DNA of 64,000 nt from Helicobacter kayseriensis (GTDB lineage: Bacteria; Campylobacterota; Campylobacteria; Campylobacterales; Helicobacteraceae). The translations under genes were made by a program, and so were the position numbers. Positions 1 through 8,746 of the stretch are shown here, in pieces. The notes under the pieces were generated by a model. It worked only from the letters and a program-made list of their open reading frames with translations. It searched no databases and was not told the origin of the DNA. Position 1 is the first letter of the stretch; each line of letters starts with the position of its first letter. The DNA lies in the NCBI RefSeq assembly GCF_021300655.1, contig NZ_JAJTNB010000007.1, positions 1 through 64,000 on the forward strand. Direction: 5' to 3'.

Positions 1-74
1 AGATACAAGATTAGAGATGAGATACTTTACGCTTATATATTTATCAAGCAGTTCTAAAGGTTTGGATCAATAAA

Positions 75-105
75 AACATCAAAGAGAATTTCTCTCTTTG
101 ATGTT
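75..105 (-). terminator. Rho-independent terminator of the oor operon
   Basis: A perfect 13-bp inverted repeat (left arm 75-87, right arm 93-105, 5-nt loop) lies just beyond the oorC stop codon. Read on the minus strand, the second arm runs straight into a short U-tract (complement of the A-run at 72-76). This is the classical intrinsic terminator form and closes the oorDABC transcript. Confidence 0.85.
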
Positions 106-121
106 GAGTCAAACACAATAT

Positions 122-682
122 TTATTTTGAAACTAGCTTTTGTTCTCTTGCATATTTTTCACCCAACTCATAGGCTTTGATATTGAGATCCAAAACCTTA
201 CTTGGAACCTTCTTTTTCATCGTCTCAAACACCAAATCCCGATCAATCGCTTGAGATAACTCAACAGCAATTCCCAAAGCGACAATAGATTGCGTGACAA
301 CATTGCCAATCTCATTTTTTGCAATAGAAATAATTGGAATTTCTAGAATCTGGAAAATTGCTCTATCTTCTTGGGCAGGAACAACCAAATTAGAATCTAC
401 AACAATAACTCCCCCCTTTTTAATGCCACTTTTAAACTGATCATAGCTTACCTGAGCTGTAGAAAGCATAAAATCAATGCTTCCCTCCATCGCATAGGGA
501 TAAAAAATTTCTTCTTCATCCAATAAAATATCGACCTTTGTCGGACCACCACGCACTTGACTAGTATAGCTTGCTGCTTTAATTGCATAGCCTCCACTTT
601 CGATTTTTGATTCGGCCAAAATCTCCCCTGCAAGCAAAACTCCCTGACCCCCAACTCCACAAAATCTCAATTGTTTTCTCAT
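122..682 (-). CDS. oorC: 2-oxoglutarate:acceptor oxidoreductase, gamma subunit
   Basis: This is the gamma subunit of the four-subunit 2-oxoglutarate:acceptor oxidoreductase, which converts 2-oxoglutarate and CoA to succinyl-CoA and CO2 in the cytoplasm. It replaces the pyridine-nucleotide-linked dehydrogenase complex in Campylobacterota. The 186-residue protein is a single pyruvate/ketoisovalerate oxidoreductase gamma domain. It opens with the glycine-rich GVGGQGV motif at about residues 9-15 and has the SQVRGGPT segment near residue 42. Its ATG overlaps the oorB stop by 4 bp, so translation is coupled. It is last in the D-A-B-C order and is followed by a strong terminator. Family and operon position leave little doubt. 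Confidence 0.95.
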   Translation of the reverse strand: MRKQLRFCGVGGQGVLLAGEILAESKIESGGYAIKAASYTSQVRGGPTKVDILLDEEEIFYPYAMEGSIDFMLSTAQVSYDQFKSGIKKGGVIVVDSNLVVPAQEDRAIFQILEIPIISIAKNEIGNVVTQSIVALGIAVELSQAIDRDLVFETMKKKVPSKVLDLNIKAYELGEKYAREQKLVSK

Positions 683-1500
683 TTTTCACCCCCTTGCATT
701 TTGATTTGAATCTCTTTATATGCTTGAGAATATTCCACCTTTTCTTCTTGGTGCAAGATTCCTGTGGGAAATTTTCCTCTTTTTTCATTCTCATCAAGAA
801 GATCAAACTTTGACTTTGAGATAGTCAATGAATCAATCCAATTTAAATTTTGCACAGCTTCGCCCATTTTGTTTTTTCGCCCCAGATTAATATGACAATT
901 ACTAAAAATCTCCATAAAGCTAAAACCATTATGTGCAAATCCTTCGCTCAAAATTTTTTCCATTTTTTTGGGATACAAAACACTCTCTCTTGCGATAAAT
1001 GAAGCTCCTGCGGACTTTGCCAAAGAACATGCATCAAAACTTGGATCAATGTTTCCATATTCAGCAGTAGCAGTCCAAAATCCCTTTGGCGTTGTGGGAG
1101 AAGTTTGTGAATTAGTCAATCCATAAATAAAATTATTGACAAGAACAAGATTTAGATCAATATTTCTGCGACAAGCATGAATGGTGTGATTCCCACCGAT
1201 TGCCAATGCATCCCCATCTCCACATACAACGATGACTTTTTTATCCGGATTGGCAAGCTTAATTCCTGTTGCATAGGCTAAAGCTCTACCGTGTGTGGTA
1301 TGCACAGTGTTGCAGTTAATATAAGAACTCATACGCCCACTACACCCAATTCCACTGACAACACACACATCTTTCATATCCCAACCATTAGTCGCAATAG
1401 CACGAATAATGGATTTCAAGATCACTCCATCTCCGCACCCCCAACACCATAATGTCGGCATTTTTTCAATACGCAAATATTGATCATAATTAAAAGCCAT
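679..1500 (-). CDS. oorB: 2-oxoglutarate:acceptor oxidoreductase, beta subunit
   Basis: The 273-residue beta subunit binds thiamine pyrophosphate. The N-terminal CWGCGDG motif near residue 20 supplies cysteines typical of the beta subunit. The GDGDALAIGGNH stretch at about residues 95-106, followed by the VLVNN segment, is the TPP/Mg-binding GDG...NN signature. It works with OorA (substrate-side domain), OorC and the ferredoxin-like OorD to reduce a low-potential acceptor. Its start overlaps the end of oorA by 11 bp and its end overlaps oorC by 4 bp, showing a tightly coupled operon. Length is normal for the family. Confidence 0.95.
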   Translation of the reverse strand: MAFNYDQYLRIEKMPTLWCWGCGDGVILKSIIRAIATNGWDMKDVCVVSGIGCSGRMSSYINCNTVHTTHGRALAYATGIKLANPDKKVIVVCGDGDALAIGGNHTIHACRRNIDLNLVLVNNFIYGLTNSQTSPTTPKGFWTATAEYGNIDPSFDACSLAKSAGASFIARESVLYPKKMEKILSEGFAHNGFSFMEIFSNCHINLGRKNKMGEAVQNLNWIDSLTISKSKFDLLDENEKRGKFPTGILHQEEKVEYSQAYKEIQIKMQGGEK

Positions 1501-2632
1501 TGTTTCCTCCTTGGATTCTTTGCATGATTTCTCGAACCATTACATCAGGATCAATTGGACGGCCATCATATTGTCCTATAAAATCAACCTTATGTCCAAG
1601 CATTTGCTCTACCTCAAAAACATATTGACCGCGGTTTAATTCTATCACGCACACTTTTTGATTTTCTTTGATATGTTGCTTGAGAGCTTGAGGGGCAAGA
1701 GGATAGAGAATCTTTGGAGATAAGATTCCCACTTTTTTCCCCTCGCTTCTCAAAATATGCATAGCTTCGATTGCTGCCAAACACACCGACCCATAAACAA
1801 TCAAAACATATTCTGCATCCTCAAGCATATATGTCTGGAAATGGGCAATTTCTTCAGCCCTGCTCTCAATTTTTCCACAAAGGCGCTCAACCAAATTTTG
1901 TGCAAGATTCCGATCTTCAGTAGGAAACCCTCCCTTTCCATGATGCAATCCTGTCACATGATAAAAATACCCCTCAAAGAATGGATTGAGAACTGCTGGA
2001 GAATTTTGAGGAACATCATAGGGAAGATATTCTTTTGGATCTCCAGAAAAACGCTTCCGATGTAAAATCTCAATCTCAGATACTTCAGGCAAGACAACCT
2101 TTCCATACATATGCCCAATTGTTTCATCAAGCACCAAAAATACAGGCGTCATCAATTCTTCTGCAAGATTAAAGGCTTTAATTGTTTGAAAATAAATTTC
2201 TTCTAAATTTGAAGGAGCTACCATTACAGCCTTAAAATCACCATGCGTAGGATGCTTTAAAAATTCAATATCTCCTTGAGATACACGTGTAGGCAAACCT
2301 GTCGATGGTCCTCCCCTCATAACATCCACAATCACAAGAGGAATTTCAGCCATAAAGGCAAAACCAATTTGCTCAGCTTTGAGAGAAATTCCTGGCCCAG
2401 AGCTTGCTGTCATTGCCTTTTTTCCACTCATTGATGCCCCAAGTGCAACACAAATCCCACTGATTTCATCTTCCATCTGGATAAAAGTCCCATTATGCTT
2501 AGGAAGCAAGGCGCTCATTGTATGTGCAATCTCACTTGAAGGAGTAATTGGATATCCTCCAAAAAATCTACATCCTGCATCAATGGCAGCTAATGCAACC
2601 AATTCATTTCCGCTAATGACTAATTCTCTCAT
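1490..2632 (-). CDS. oorA: 2-oxoglutarate:acceptor oxidoreductase, alpha subunit
   Basis: The 380-residue alpha subunit carries the pyrimidine-binding domain of the oxidoreductase, with the GYPITPSSEIA motif at about residues 25-35, the hallmark of alpha subunits of 2-oxoacid:ferredoxin oxidoreductases. A transketolase C-terminal-like domain II follows from about residue 260. It acts in the cytoplasm with OorB, OorC and OorD in the oxidative arm of the citric acid cycle. The ATG overlaps the oorD stop by 4 bp. The enzyme contains oxygen-labile centres, which fits a microaerophile. The paralogous pyruvate oxidoreductase alpha subunit is an alternative for the domain, but the D-A-B-C order fits Oor. 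Confidence 0.95.
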   Translation of the reverse strand: MRELVISGNELVALAAIDAGCRFFGGYPITPSSEIAHTMSALLPKHNGTFIQMEDEISGICVALGASMSGKKAMTASSGPGISLKAEQIGFAFMAEIPLVIVDVMRGGPSTGLPTRVSQGDIEFLKHPTHGDFKAVMVAPSNLEEIYFQTIKAFNLAEELMTPVFLVLDETIGHMYGKVVLPEVSEIEILHRKRFSGDPKEYLPYDVPQNSPAVLNPFFEGYFYHVTGLHHGKGGFPTEDRNLAQNLVERLCGKIESRAEEIAHFQTYMLEDAEYVLIVYGSVCLAAIEAMHILRSEGKKVGILSPKILYPLAPQALKQHIKENQKVCVIELNRGQYVFEVEQMLGHKVDFIGQYDGRPIDPDVMVREIMQRIQGGNNGF

Positions 2633-2943
2633 TTTGACTCCCTATACTCTTGAGGAAGAAGAAATGCATTGGCTTTGATCTTCTCCCCTCTTAATTGAGA
2701 TTCTTGATTTATTTTTGCAAACTTATATTCCCCTTTTTCTGCCACAAAGATTGCAAAATCAGGACAATGCAATTCGCATTCTCTGCACCCAATACAGCTT
2801 TCAGGAAATGACACCTCAACCACTTTTCCCAATATCATTTTAGAATCTAGTCGCATCGACAACACGCCTGCTGGACACATCGATACACATATATCGCATC
2901 CTTTACAGCGCTTCTCATTGACCCATACAGGATTTTCACTCAT
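2629..2943 (-). CDS. oorD: 2-oxoglutarate:acceptor oxidoreductase, ferredoxin-like delta subunit
   Basis: This 104-residue protein is a dicluster ferredoxin-type electron carrier. Two CxxCxxCxxxCP motifs are visible: CKGCDICVSMCP at about residues 13-24 and CIGCRECELHCP at about residues 50-61. Each should ligate one [4Fe-4S] cluster. It passes electrons from the OorAB catalytic core to the external acceptor. It is first in the oor operon, 47 bp after mltG, with a good AGGAGAAA ribosome-binding site. The short mltG-oorD gap may hold its own promoter, but read-through from mltG is also possible. Confidence 0.93.
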   Translation of the reverse strand: MSENPVWVNEKRCKGCDICVSMCPAGVLSMRLDSKMILGKVVEVSFPESCIGCRECELHCPDFAIFVAEKGEYKFAKINQESQLRGEKIKANAFLLPQEYRESK

Positions 2944-2990
2944 CTTTTCTCCTTGCCCTGTAGTTTTTTTACAATGATAAGAAAAAATTA

Positions 2991-3929
2991 TTACTTTTTA
3001 AAATTATTTTTATGATCTTGATATGTCTCAGAGAAAGTATGTCTTCCATCTTTAGTCCTTACAAAATACAAATATGGAACACGATCGGGATTTAAAGAAG
3101 CCTCAAGAGCTTCAAAACTTACACTACCTGATGGAACAGGTGGTATTCCTCTATACTTATATGTATTAAACAAACTTTGATCTTCTCGAATACGCTTTGG
3201 TGTGATTTTATCGTGCGAATATTGTCCATAATTCAGCGAACCATCCATTTGTAGTGGCATTCCTTTTTTGATTCGATTATCAATAACAGCAGAAATAATT
3301 GGCATCTCTTTAGCATCAGCGGCCTCTTTTTGGATAATTGCTGCCTTGCTTAAAATCTGTTTCCATTTTTGACTTCCATAAATAATCCCTTGCTTTTGAG
3401 CAAAATCTTGATGAGCCTTTTTTGAATAATCCAAAAGATACCAAACAATATCTTTTGCATCTGCACCATAAGGGATCTTATAAGTTTGAGGGACAAAATT
3501 TCCCTCAATACATTGGGGAGAGTTTTTACACGCCCTCCAAAGATCATCTTCTTGTATTTCAAAGATTCTTGCAATATCCTTAAAAAAGAAAAACATCGTC
3601 TCACCAGGAATCAATTTCACTTCCCTCATCGCAGACTTTGATCTTGTCAAGCGATAATAAAAATCACCCTTAGATATCAAAGTACATCCCAAATCAATCC
3701 ATCCACTCTGAGGAGAACCAAAAAATCTCAGAAGAAGAGAATCTAGGCGATTTGCATCAATGTTTTGCGAAGGGAGATATGATACAATTTGATTAATTGT
3801 TCCACGCGGAAGCATAATAATTTCTTTGTGGACTTCAACTTTCAAATTAAGATAAAACAAAATGAAAACACAGCAAAAAAAGAAAACAAACAAAACAAAA
3901 TTTATTATCTTAAGCATTTTTCTCAGCAT
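2991..3929 (-). CDS. mltG: endolytic murein transglycosylase MltG (YceG family)
   Basis: MltG is an inner-membrane lytic transglycosylase that cuts nascent peptidoglycan glycan strands and so sets their length. The 312-residue protein has one N-terminal membrane segment (about residues 9-28) followed by a periplasmic YceG domain. The family signatures are visible: IIQKEAAD near residue 195 with the catalytic Glu, and PLQMDGSLNYG near residue 225. The start is uncertain. The ATG at 3929 has no clear ribosome-binding site, and the ATG at 3917 (308 residues) follows a weak GAG. Either start overlaps the divergent AsmA-like gene at the 5' end. Older annotations call this family aminodeoxychorismate lyase, which is not supported. 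Confidence 0.9.
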   Translation of the reverse strand: MLRKMLKIINFVLFVFFFCCVFILFYLNLKVEVHKEIIMLPRGTINQIVSYLPSQNIDANRLDSLLLRFFGSPQSGWIDLGCTLISKGDFYYRLTRSKSAMREVKLIPGETMFFFFKDIARIFEIQEDDLWRACKNSPQCIEGNFVPQTYKIPYGADAKDIVWYLLDYSKKAHQDFAQKQGIIYGSQKWKQILSKAAIIQKEAADAKEMPIISAVIDNRIKKGMPLQMDGSLNYGQYSHDKITPKRIREDQSLFNTYKYRGIPPVPSGSVSFEALEASLNPDRVPYLYFVRTKDGRHTFSETYQDHKNNFKK

Positions 3930-6531
3930 TGTTATAACACTACTTATTGGATGTTTTTATACACTTTCAAAAGGGATTCGGATCCAGCATTTCAAAATTG
4001 CAAATATTGAATTAAATGGATTGTATCTAAAACTTGATAATAAACTCATCTTGACTCTTGATACTCTAGCGATTAAAAAACAAAACAAACAGACACATTT
4101 TGAGTTTCCAAAAGCAATTCGATGGTTTCAAAATAGCCTAGTTGCTATTTCATACTTTGAAAAAATTGAGGTTAAAAATATCTTTCTTCCACAACAAAAA
4201 GAGTCTGCTTCAGTTTTTTATGATGGCAAACGCTATCATCTCTTTTTCCCAGAAATCCAAGCCCTATTTCAAATCCAACAAGATTCTCACAAAATCAATC
4301 TCAAGATTCAAAAATTTATTGCCACAAACTTTCAAGTTCAATTAAATGGAGAAATTGATTATTTTCTTTCTAAAGACAAATTAGCTTTCTCACTGATTGC
4401 ACACCCCTATGGAGATTCTCAGAATAGACAAGAAAAACTTATCATTAAGGGAAATTCCAATCTCAAGATTCTCAATGTAAGTGCTTTTAGTACACCAATT
4501 AAAAGCCTCGCACTTTATGAGAAAGATTTTGCAAAAATCCCTGCTTTGCATACTTGGCTTTTGCAAAAGGCATCCTTCGATTCTGCGAGAATCAAAAATC
4601 TTTTTTTTAGCGCTCCACTCAATGAGGACTTCATCCCCAAAATGCTTAAAAGCCTTTATGCGGAATTGGACTTTGAAAATGTTGGACTCAAACTTGAATC
4701 TCATCTTGCCCCAATCACCACGCCCTTTCTTAAAGCTAAATTTCAAAATGAGATTTTAAGCTTTTCTTTAAAGGATCCAAGATATGAAGGATTGCAACTT
4801 GATGGGAGTTTTGTTGAGCTACACAACCTATCCCATCCTTCTGAGGGTGTAAAAACCCTTGTTTTTCTCAAATCTTCCGACGCAGTTTTAGATCAAAGAA
4901 TTCATAAGATTCTGCAAACTTATGGAATCGGCTTTGATGTCAAGCAACTTGATTCTGTGATTGATCTTAATCTAAAGCTTTCTTTCCAAAAAATACAAGA
5001 TGAGCTCAATGTGCAAGCTCAAGGAACCTTTCTATCCCAAAATACGCATCTAGAAGTTTTTGGAATGCCTGTATTTGCACAATCTCTAAATCTCACGCTT
5101 GATCTTACTCCCAACGGGCGTCATTTGTTCATCAATGATTCTCAAGTCACGCTTGAAAATCCCCTTATTGAAGGATTGGTTAGTGGTGATATCAATCTAG
5201 CTGACAAAACAATACAGGGGCGACTCAAACCTAACATAATCCATATCCAAACCTCACCTCATCCAAACTCTCCCTTAGAAAAAATCCTTTTTTTAGAACA
5301 AGATGATATTGCAGAAATTGCGATTAATGCTGATTTTGCAGAAGTTCCAAGCATCAATCTTCCAGATTTTTCTATTATGCTTACTCTTGGCGAGTCAAAA
5401 ACAATTGTTCTTGAAGATTTGAGCAAACTTTATCCCTATTCTCCCCTTCTCTCTCATCTTGCCATCAAAAATGGAAAAGCATCTATTCAAACAACGGATT
5501 TTAAAAACTTTTCCATCCAAAGCGAATTGTTTGATCTGACATATCCGATCTTTGATAAAAAATGGAATCCTATTAAAGAATTTCATTCCAATCTTCAAAT
5601 TTCACCCACCTCAATCTCTCTTCAATCTCTTGATGAGAGTGTTACACTCCAATATCACGACAATCTACTCAAGGTTTTTCTAAAAGATAAAAATTTCGAT
5701 TTCCAAGCCCTAAGACACAACACAATCCCCCTCTTCCAATCCTCTACCCAAGAAGAAACAAAGCCATCATCATCTACTCAAAAATCTTTCTCTCTTTATT
5801 TAGAATCTAAAAATTCCGCCATCAAATACAAAGAACTCACCATCCCCACAGATGAAATTATTGTCAATATGAATAACAAAAAAACGACCATTGATGCAAC
5901 ACATAAAAATGGGGTCATCAATGTTGATTTGTATGATGATATTGCAAAATTCCAGGCCAATAACTTTAGTGGGGATTTTATCAATCTTGTTGCTGGCAAA
6001 GAAATCGTTCAGGGCGGTCTCTTTGGCATCAAAGGTTTATATAAAAACAAAATCTTACGTGCAGATATGGAGATTCAAAATACAACATTTAAGAATTTTG
6101 CAACCCTTCAAAATATTGTTGCACTGATTGACACAATCCCCTCCCTAATCGTGTTTAAAAAACCAGGATTTAGCACAGATGGCTACCAAGTCAAACATGG
6201 ACGAATCCTTATGGAGCTCAATGACAAATATCTTGGACTCAAAAAAATTGATTTGGTTGGCGATACAATTGATATCAATGGTGGAGGGATTGTCACCCTT
6301 GACACACAAGAGCTCAATATCTCCCTCACAATTTCCACAATCAAGGGCCTATCAGAAGTTCTCAACAAGATTCCCATTGTTGGATACCTTTTGTTAGGCA
6401 AAGAAGGTAAAATATCTACAAGCTTGATTTTGAAAGGAACGCTACAAAATCCAAAGTCTGAGGTAACTCTTGCTGAAGATATCATAAGCGCCCCATTCAA
6501 GATTATTGAGCGTATTTTTATCTCAGATTAG
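3862..6531 (+). CDS. AsmA/YhdP-like inner-membrane anchored periplasmic protein
   Basis: An 889-residue protein with a lysine-rich N-terminus and a single membrane helix at about residues 14-34, then a long periplasmic region rich in beta strands. The last 250 residues resemble the AsmA-like C-terminal region of YhdP/TamB-type proteins, which form hydrophobic grooves bridging the periplasm and are implicated in phospholipid traffic to the outer membrane. The closing stretch (VTLDTQELNISL, IVGYLLLGKEGKIS) is typical. The position between mltG and nth is conserved in H. pylori. The N-terminus is antiparallel to and overlaps mltG by 56-68 bp, and no strong ribosome-binding site precedes the ATG. 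The lipid-transport role is inferred from the family. Confidence 0.8.
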   Translation: MKTQQKKKTNKTKFIILSIFLSIVITLLIGCFYTLSKGIRIQHFKIANIELNGLYLKLDNKLILTLDTLAIKKQNKQTHFEFPKAIRWFQNSLVAISYFEKIEVKNIFLPQQKESASVFYDGKRYHLFFPEIQALFQIQQDSHKINLKIQKFIATNFQVQLNGEIDYFLSKDKLAFSLIAHPYGDSQNRQEKLIIKGNSNLKILNVSAFSTPIKSLALYEKDFAKIPALHTWLLQKASFDSARIKNLFFSAPLNEDFIPKMLKSLYAELDFENVGLKLESHLAPITTPFLKAKFQNEILSFSLKDPRYEGLQLDGSFVELHNLSHPSEGVKTLVFLKSSDAVLDQRIHKILQTYGIGFDVKQLDSVIDLNLKLSFQKIQDELNVQAQGTFLSQNTHLEVFGMPVFAQSLNLTLDLTPNGRHLFINDSQVTLENPLIEGLVSGDINLADKTIQGRLKPNIIHIQTSPHPNSPLEKILFLEQDDIAEIAINADFAEVPSINLPDFSIMLTLGESKTIVLEDLSKLYPYSPLLSHLAIKNGKASIQTTDFKNFSIQSELFDLTYPIFDKKWNPIKEFHSNLQISPTSISLQSLDESVTLQYHDNLLKVFLKDKNFDFQALRHNTIPLFQSSTQEETKPSSSTQKSFSLYLESKNSAIKYKELTIPTDEIIVNMNNKKTTIDATHKNGVINVDLYDDIAKFQANNFSGDFINLVAGKEIVQGGLFGIKGLYKNKILRADMEIQNTTFKNFATLQNIVALIDTIPSLIVFKKPGFSTDGYQVKHGRILMELNDKYLGLKKIDLVGDTIDINGGGIVTLDTQELNISLTISTIKGLSEVLNKIPIVGYLLLGKEGKISTSLILKGTLQNPKSEVTLAEDIISAPFKIIERIFISD

Positions 6532-6541
6532 GAGCAAAACT

Positions 6542-6769
6542 ATGACACTTTTTGAAGGATGCGAAAACCAAACTTACAAAATTACCAATATTCAAACTCA
6601 AGATGAGGCACTCAAGCATCGTTTTCTATCTCTTGGGATTACAAAAAACTCCCAAATCTTCCTTGAGAGATTCTCATCAAATAAAGCTACTTTAGCCATT
6701 CAAGTTAACCATACTAAAATTGCGCTTCGAGATTCTGAGGCTCAAAATATTTTTGTTGAGGCAATATGA
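6542..6769 (+). CDS. feoA: FeoA-domain protein
   Basis: A 75-residue SH3-like FeoA domain protein. FeoA is a small cytoplasmic partner of the ferrous iron transporter FeoB, but feoB is not adjacent. The segment LKHRFLSLGITKNSQIFLER corresponds to the usual 'rL.~mGi.pG~~v~v' core, and ALRDSEAQNIFVEAI matches the family's end. The start at 6542 is chosen because AGGAGC lies 7 nt upstream; an upstream start at 6506 would run back into the preceding gene. The stop overlaps nth by 4 bp. Confidence 0.8.
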   Translation: MTLFEGCENQTYKITNIQTQDEALKHRFLSLGITKNSQIFLERFSSNKATLAIQVNHTKIALRDSEAQNIFVEAI

Positions 6770-7404
6770 CCAAAACCCAAAAAGCCTCAATCATTAAGCG
6801 TAAATTTTTATTACATTATGGTCAAGCAAAAACTGAGCTCAAATACTCCAATCTCTATGAACTCTTGGTTGCCGTGATGCTATCTGCTCAATGCACAGAT
6901 AAAAGAGTTAATCTAATCACTCCTGCTCTTTTTGCAAATTTCCCCACAATCTCTCACCTTGCATGTGCGGATATTCAGGAAGTCAAGCTCTTGATCAAAA
7001 GTTGTTCTTTTTTCAACAACAAAGCCAATCATCTCATCGCAATGGCAAAGCAAGTGATGGAGAATTTCAATGGAGAAATTCCACACACTCAAAATGAACT
7101 CAAAAGTCTCTCTGGTGTTGGACAAAAAACAGCAAATGTTGTCTTGATTGAGTATTTTGGAGAAAACTTTATGGCTGTTGATACGCATGTTTTTAGAGTT
7201 AGCCATCGTCTGGGTCTTACGCGTGCAAAAACAACTCAGAAAACAGAAGAGGACCTTGTCAAGCTTTTCAAAGATCATCTTCATGCGCTTCACCAAGGGT
7301 TTGTTCTTTTTGGTCGGTATGTTTGCAAGGCAGTCAATCCAAATTGTCAAGATTGCTTCGTTCAAGAGTTTTGCACCACAACAAAAAGCTTTAAACCTCA
7401 ATAA
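6766..7404 (+). CDS. nth: endonuclease III
   Basis: A base-excision-repair DNA glycosylase/AP lyase removing oxidised pyrimidines. The 212-residue protein has the helix-hairpin-helix LSGVGQKTANVVL at about residues 109-121, with the catalytic lysine (GQK). The conserved aspartate sits in FMAVDTHVFRVSHRLGL. The [4Fe-4S] ligand set C-x6-C-x2-C-x5-C is at about residues 187-203. All key residues are intact. It overlaps feoA by 4 bp and is followed after 8 bp by the CheX-like gene, so it shares a transcript with flagellar genes. Confidence 0.96.
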   Translation: MTKTQKASIIKRKFLLHYGQAKTELKYSNLYELLVAVMLSAQCTDKRVNLITPALFANFPTISHLACADIQEVKLLIKSCSFFNNKANHLIAMAKQVMENFNGEIPHTQNELKSLSGVGQKTANVVLIEYFGENFMAVDTHVFRVSHRLGLTRAKTTQKTEEDLVKLFKDHLHALHQGFVLFGRYVCKAVNPNCQDCFVQEFCTTTKSFKPQ

Positions 7405-7412
7405 TTGAGAAA

Positions 7413-7799
7413 ATGATGGATTTGGTGATACAAAGTTTTATTGAGATTGTTCAAACAATGTTAGGCATAACTCCTCATATGATATACACCCACACTGATA
7501 CAGAATATGGGACAAGCATGACTATTAATGGAGAAAAATATTATTTTTTTTTCGATTTGAATCTCATTGAACTTCTTGCTCATGCTTTTTTAGAAAGCAA
7601 GCCTACGCAAAATGAGATCAAAGATTTATGTCAAGAATTTACAAATCTCATTATTGGAAAAGCTAAAGTATTAAACACTCATTCTGCAACTCAAATTGGA
7701 ATACCAATTTTTCTAAATCACGCTCAAGTCCCAAATCTTTTTTCAAAAAGTATACATTTTCAGATCAAAGAAGGAAGATGCAGTATTTATAAGGAGTAG
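7413..7799 (+). CDS. CheX/CheC-like phosphatase-fold protein
   Basis: A 128-residue protein with the fold signature of the CheC/CheX/FliY phosphatases that dephosphorylate CheY-P. The helix QEFTNLIIGKAK at about residues 83-94 matches the catalytic E-x-x-N motif followed by the conserved glycine (compare E-x-x-N-M-I-x-G in CheX). Only one such motif is present, as in CheX. It lies 2 bp upstream of fliN, the flagellar switch gene, a logical place for a CheY-P phosphatase or a switch-associated domain. The ATG used is the first of two adjacent methionine codons. Assignment rests on motif and context; a non-enzymatic CheX-fold protein is possible. Confidence 0.6.
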   Translation: MMDLVIQSFIEIVQTMLGITPHMIYTHTDTEYGTSMTINGEKYYFFFDLNLIELLAHAFLESKPTQNEIKDLCQEFTNLIIGKAKVLNTHSATQIGIPIFLNHAQVPNLFSKSIHFQIKEGRCSIYKE

Positions 7800-7801
7800 A
7801 A

Positions 7802-8152
7802 ATGCAACCAACAATCCTCAATCAAAACCAAGAACATAGCGAACGAGAAGTCCAACTAGCACAAAGCTTTGAGAAAATGATGCAAGATTATGCCGGCCTA
7901 CTTGATATGGATGTGATGTTTGATGCTCAACTTGCCTCAATCAAACTCACTCTCAGAGATATTCTCAAGCTTGAAAAAGGATCGATTATTGACCTCTTAA
8001 AACCTGCTGGGGAAGGAATTGAGGCTTTTGTCAATGGTCGTGTTATAGGCAAAGGAGAAGTGATGGTCTATGAAAAGAATCTCGCAATTAGAATCAATGA
8101 AATCTTAGATTCTGATGCGATCGTCTACTACATTACACGCGAGCAAATCTAA
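7802..8152 (+). CDS. fliN: flagellar motor switch protein FliN
   Basis: FliN forms the C-ring of the flagellar motor and binds CheY-P and the export ATPase regulator FliH. The 116-residue protein has a short variable N-terminus and a SpoA (surface presentation of antigens) domain at about residues 40-115: LASIKLTLRDILKLEKGSII, then GEGIEAFVNGRVIGKGEVMV and the terminal AIRINEIL. Length and spacing are typical. AAGGAG precedes the ATG. The stop codon abuts and shares a base with the fliO start, indicating coupled translation. Confidence 0.95.
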   Translation: MQPTILNQNQEHSEREVQLAQSFEKMMQDYAGLLDMDVMFDAQLASIKLTLRDILKLEKGSIIDLLKPAGEGIEAFVNGRVIGKGEVMVYEKNLAIRINEILDSDAIVYYITREQI

Positions 8153-8736
8153 TGCGCTTTCTCTTTCTCTTATCTTGCTTATTTTATGTTTTATGGGGGG
8201 CTCATTCTGTGGAGCAAATCACTTTTTCTCTAGCAAAAGATCAATTAAAATTTACTCTCCCCATCCAAAGCAAAATTTCCATTCAAGAAAAACAAAATCA
8301 AATCACTCTGACATTCAAAGAAGCTTTTCAGGAGAAACAATGGAGCAAAATACTCAATCCGCCATTTGATACATTTTTGCTTCAATCTATCTCGCCAAAC
8401 CAAACACAAATCACTCTCACTTCACACCAACCCCTCTCATATTCCTACTCACAAAATGCACAAGGAATCCACTTTATAGTATGGGCTATTCCCTCATTTT
8501 CTTGGTGGAGATATTTTGCGGTTTTGGCAGTTTTATTGTTTCTTGTTGGCATCTTGCTTTTTTTAAGAAAAAGACAGAAGCAAATAAATGCAGAATATAC
8601 CTTTAAGTTTAAAGAAATCTATCTCAACAAGGGAAGCAAAATCATCACTTTAGAGAATCATGAAAAAATCTTCACCCTATTCTCAAACGAAAGGGGTTGT
8701 GTACTTCTTGATTCTAGGGAAATACAAAAGGATTAG
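8152..8736 (+). CDS. fliO: flagellar export apparatus protein FliO (probable)
   Basis: A 194-residue protein with a cleavable signal peptide (residues 1-17, ending WGAHS), a periplasmic domain of about 100 residues, one membrane helix at about residues 120-141 (YFAVLAVLLFLVGILLFL) followed by arginine/lysine, and a cytoplasmic tail of about 55 residues. FliO, a chaperone for assembly of the FliP export gate, has this topology. In H. pylori the gene after fliN has been assigned as an extended FliO with a periplasmic N-terminus, which this matches. The tail segment IITLENHEKIFTLFSNERGC fits the FliO C-terminal domain. Sequence conservation is weak, so the call rests on topology and position. 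Confidence 0.7.
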   Translation: MRFLFLLSCLFYVLWGAHSVEQITFSLAKDQLKFTLPIQSKISIQEKQNQITLTFKEAFQEKQWSKILNPPFDTFLLQSISPNQTQITLTSHQPLSYSYSQNAQGIHFIVWAIPSFSWWRYFAVLAVLLFLVGILLFLRKRQKQINAEYTFKFKEIYLNKGSKIITLENHEKIFTLFSNERGCVLLDSREIQKD

Positions 8737-8746
8737 AGAGGTTAAA

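Noticed and set aside
1-57. Open frame running in from the left edge (plus strand, ending in KQF and a stop), possibly the end of an upstream gene.
   Set aside because: Only 18 codons are visible and nothing in them is recognisable; chance is as likely.
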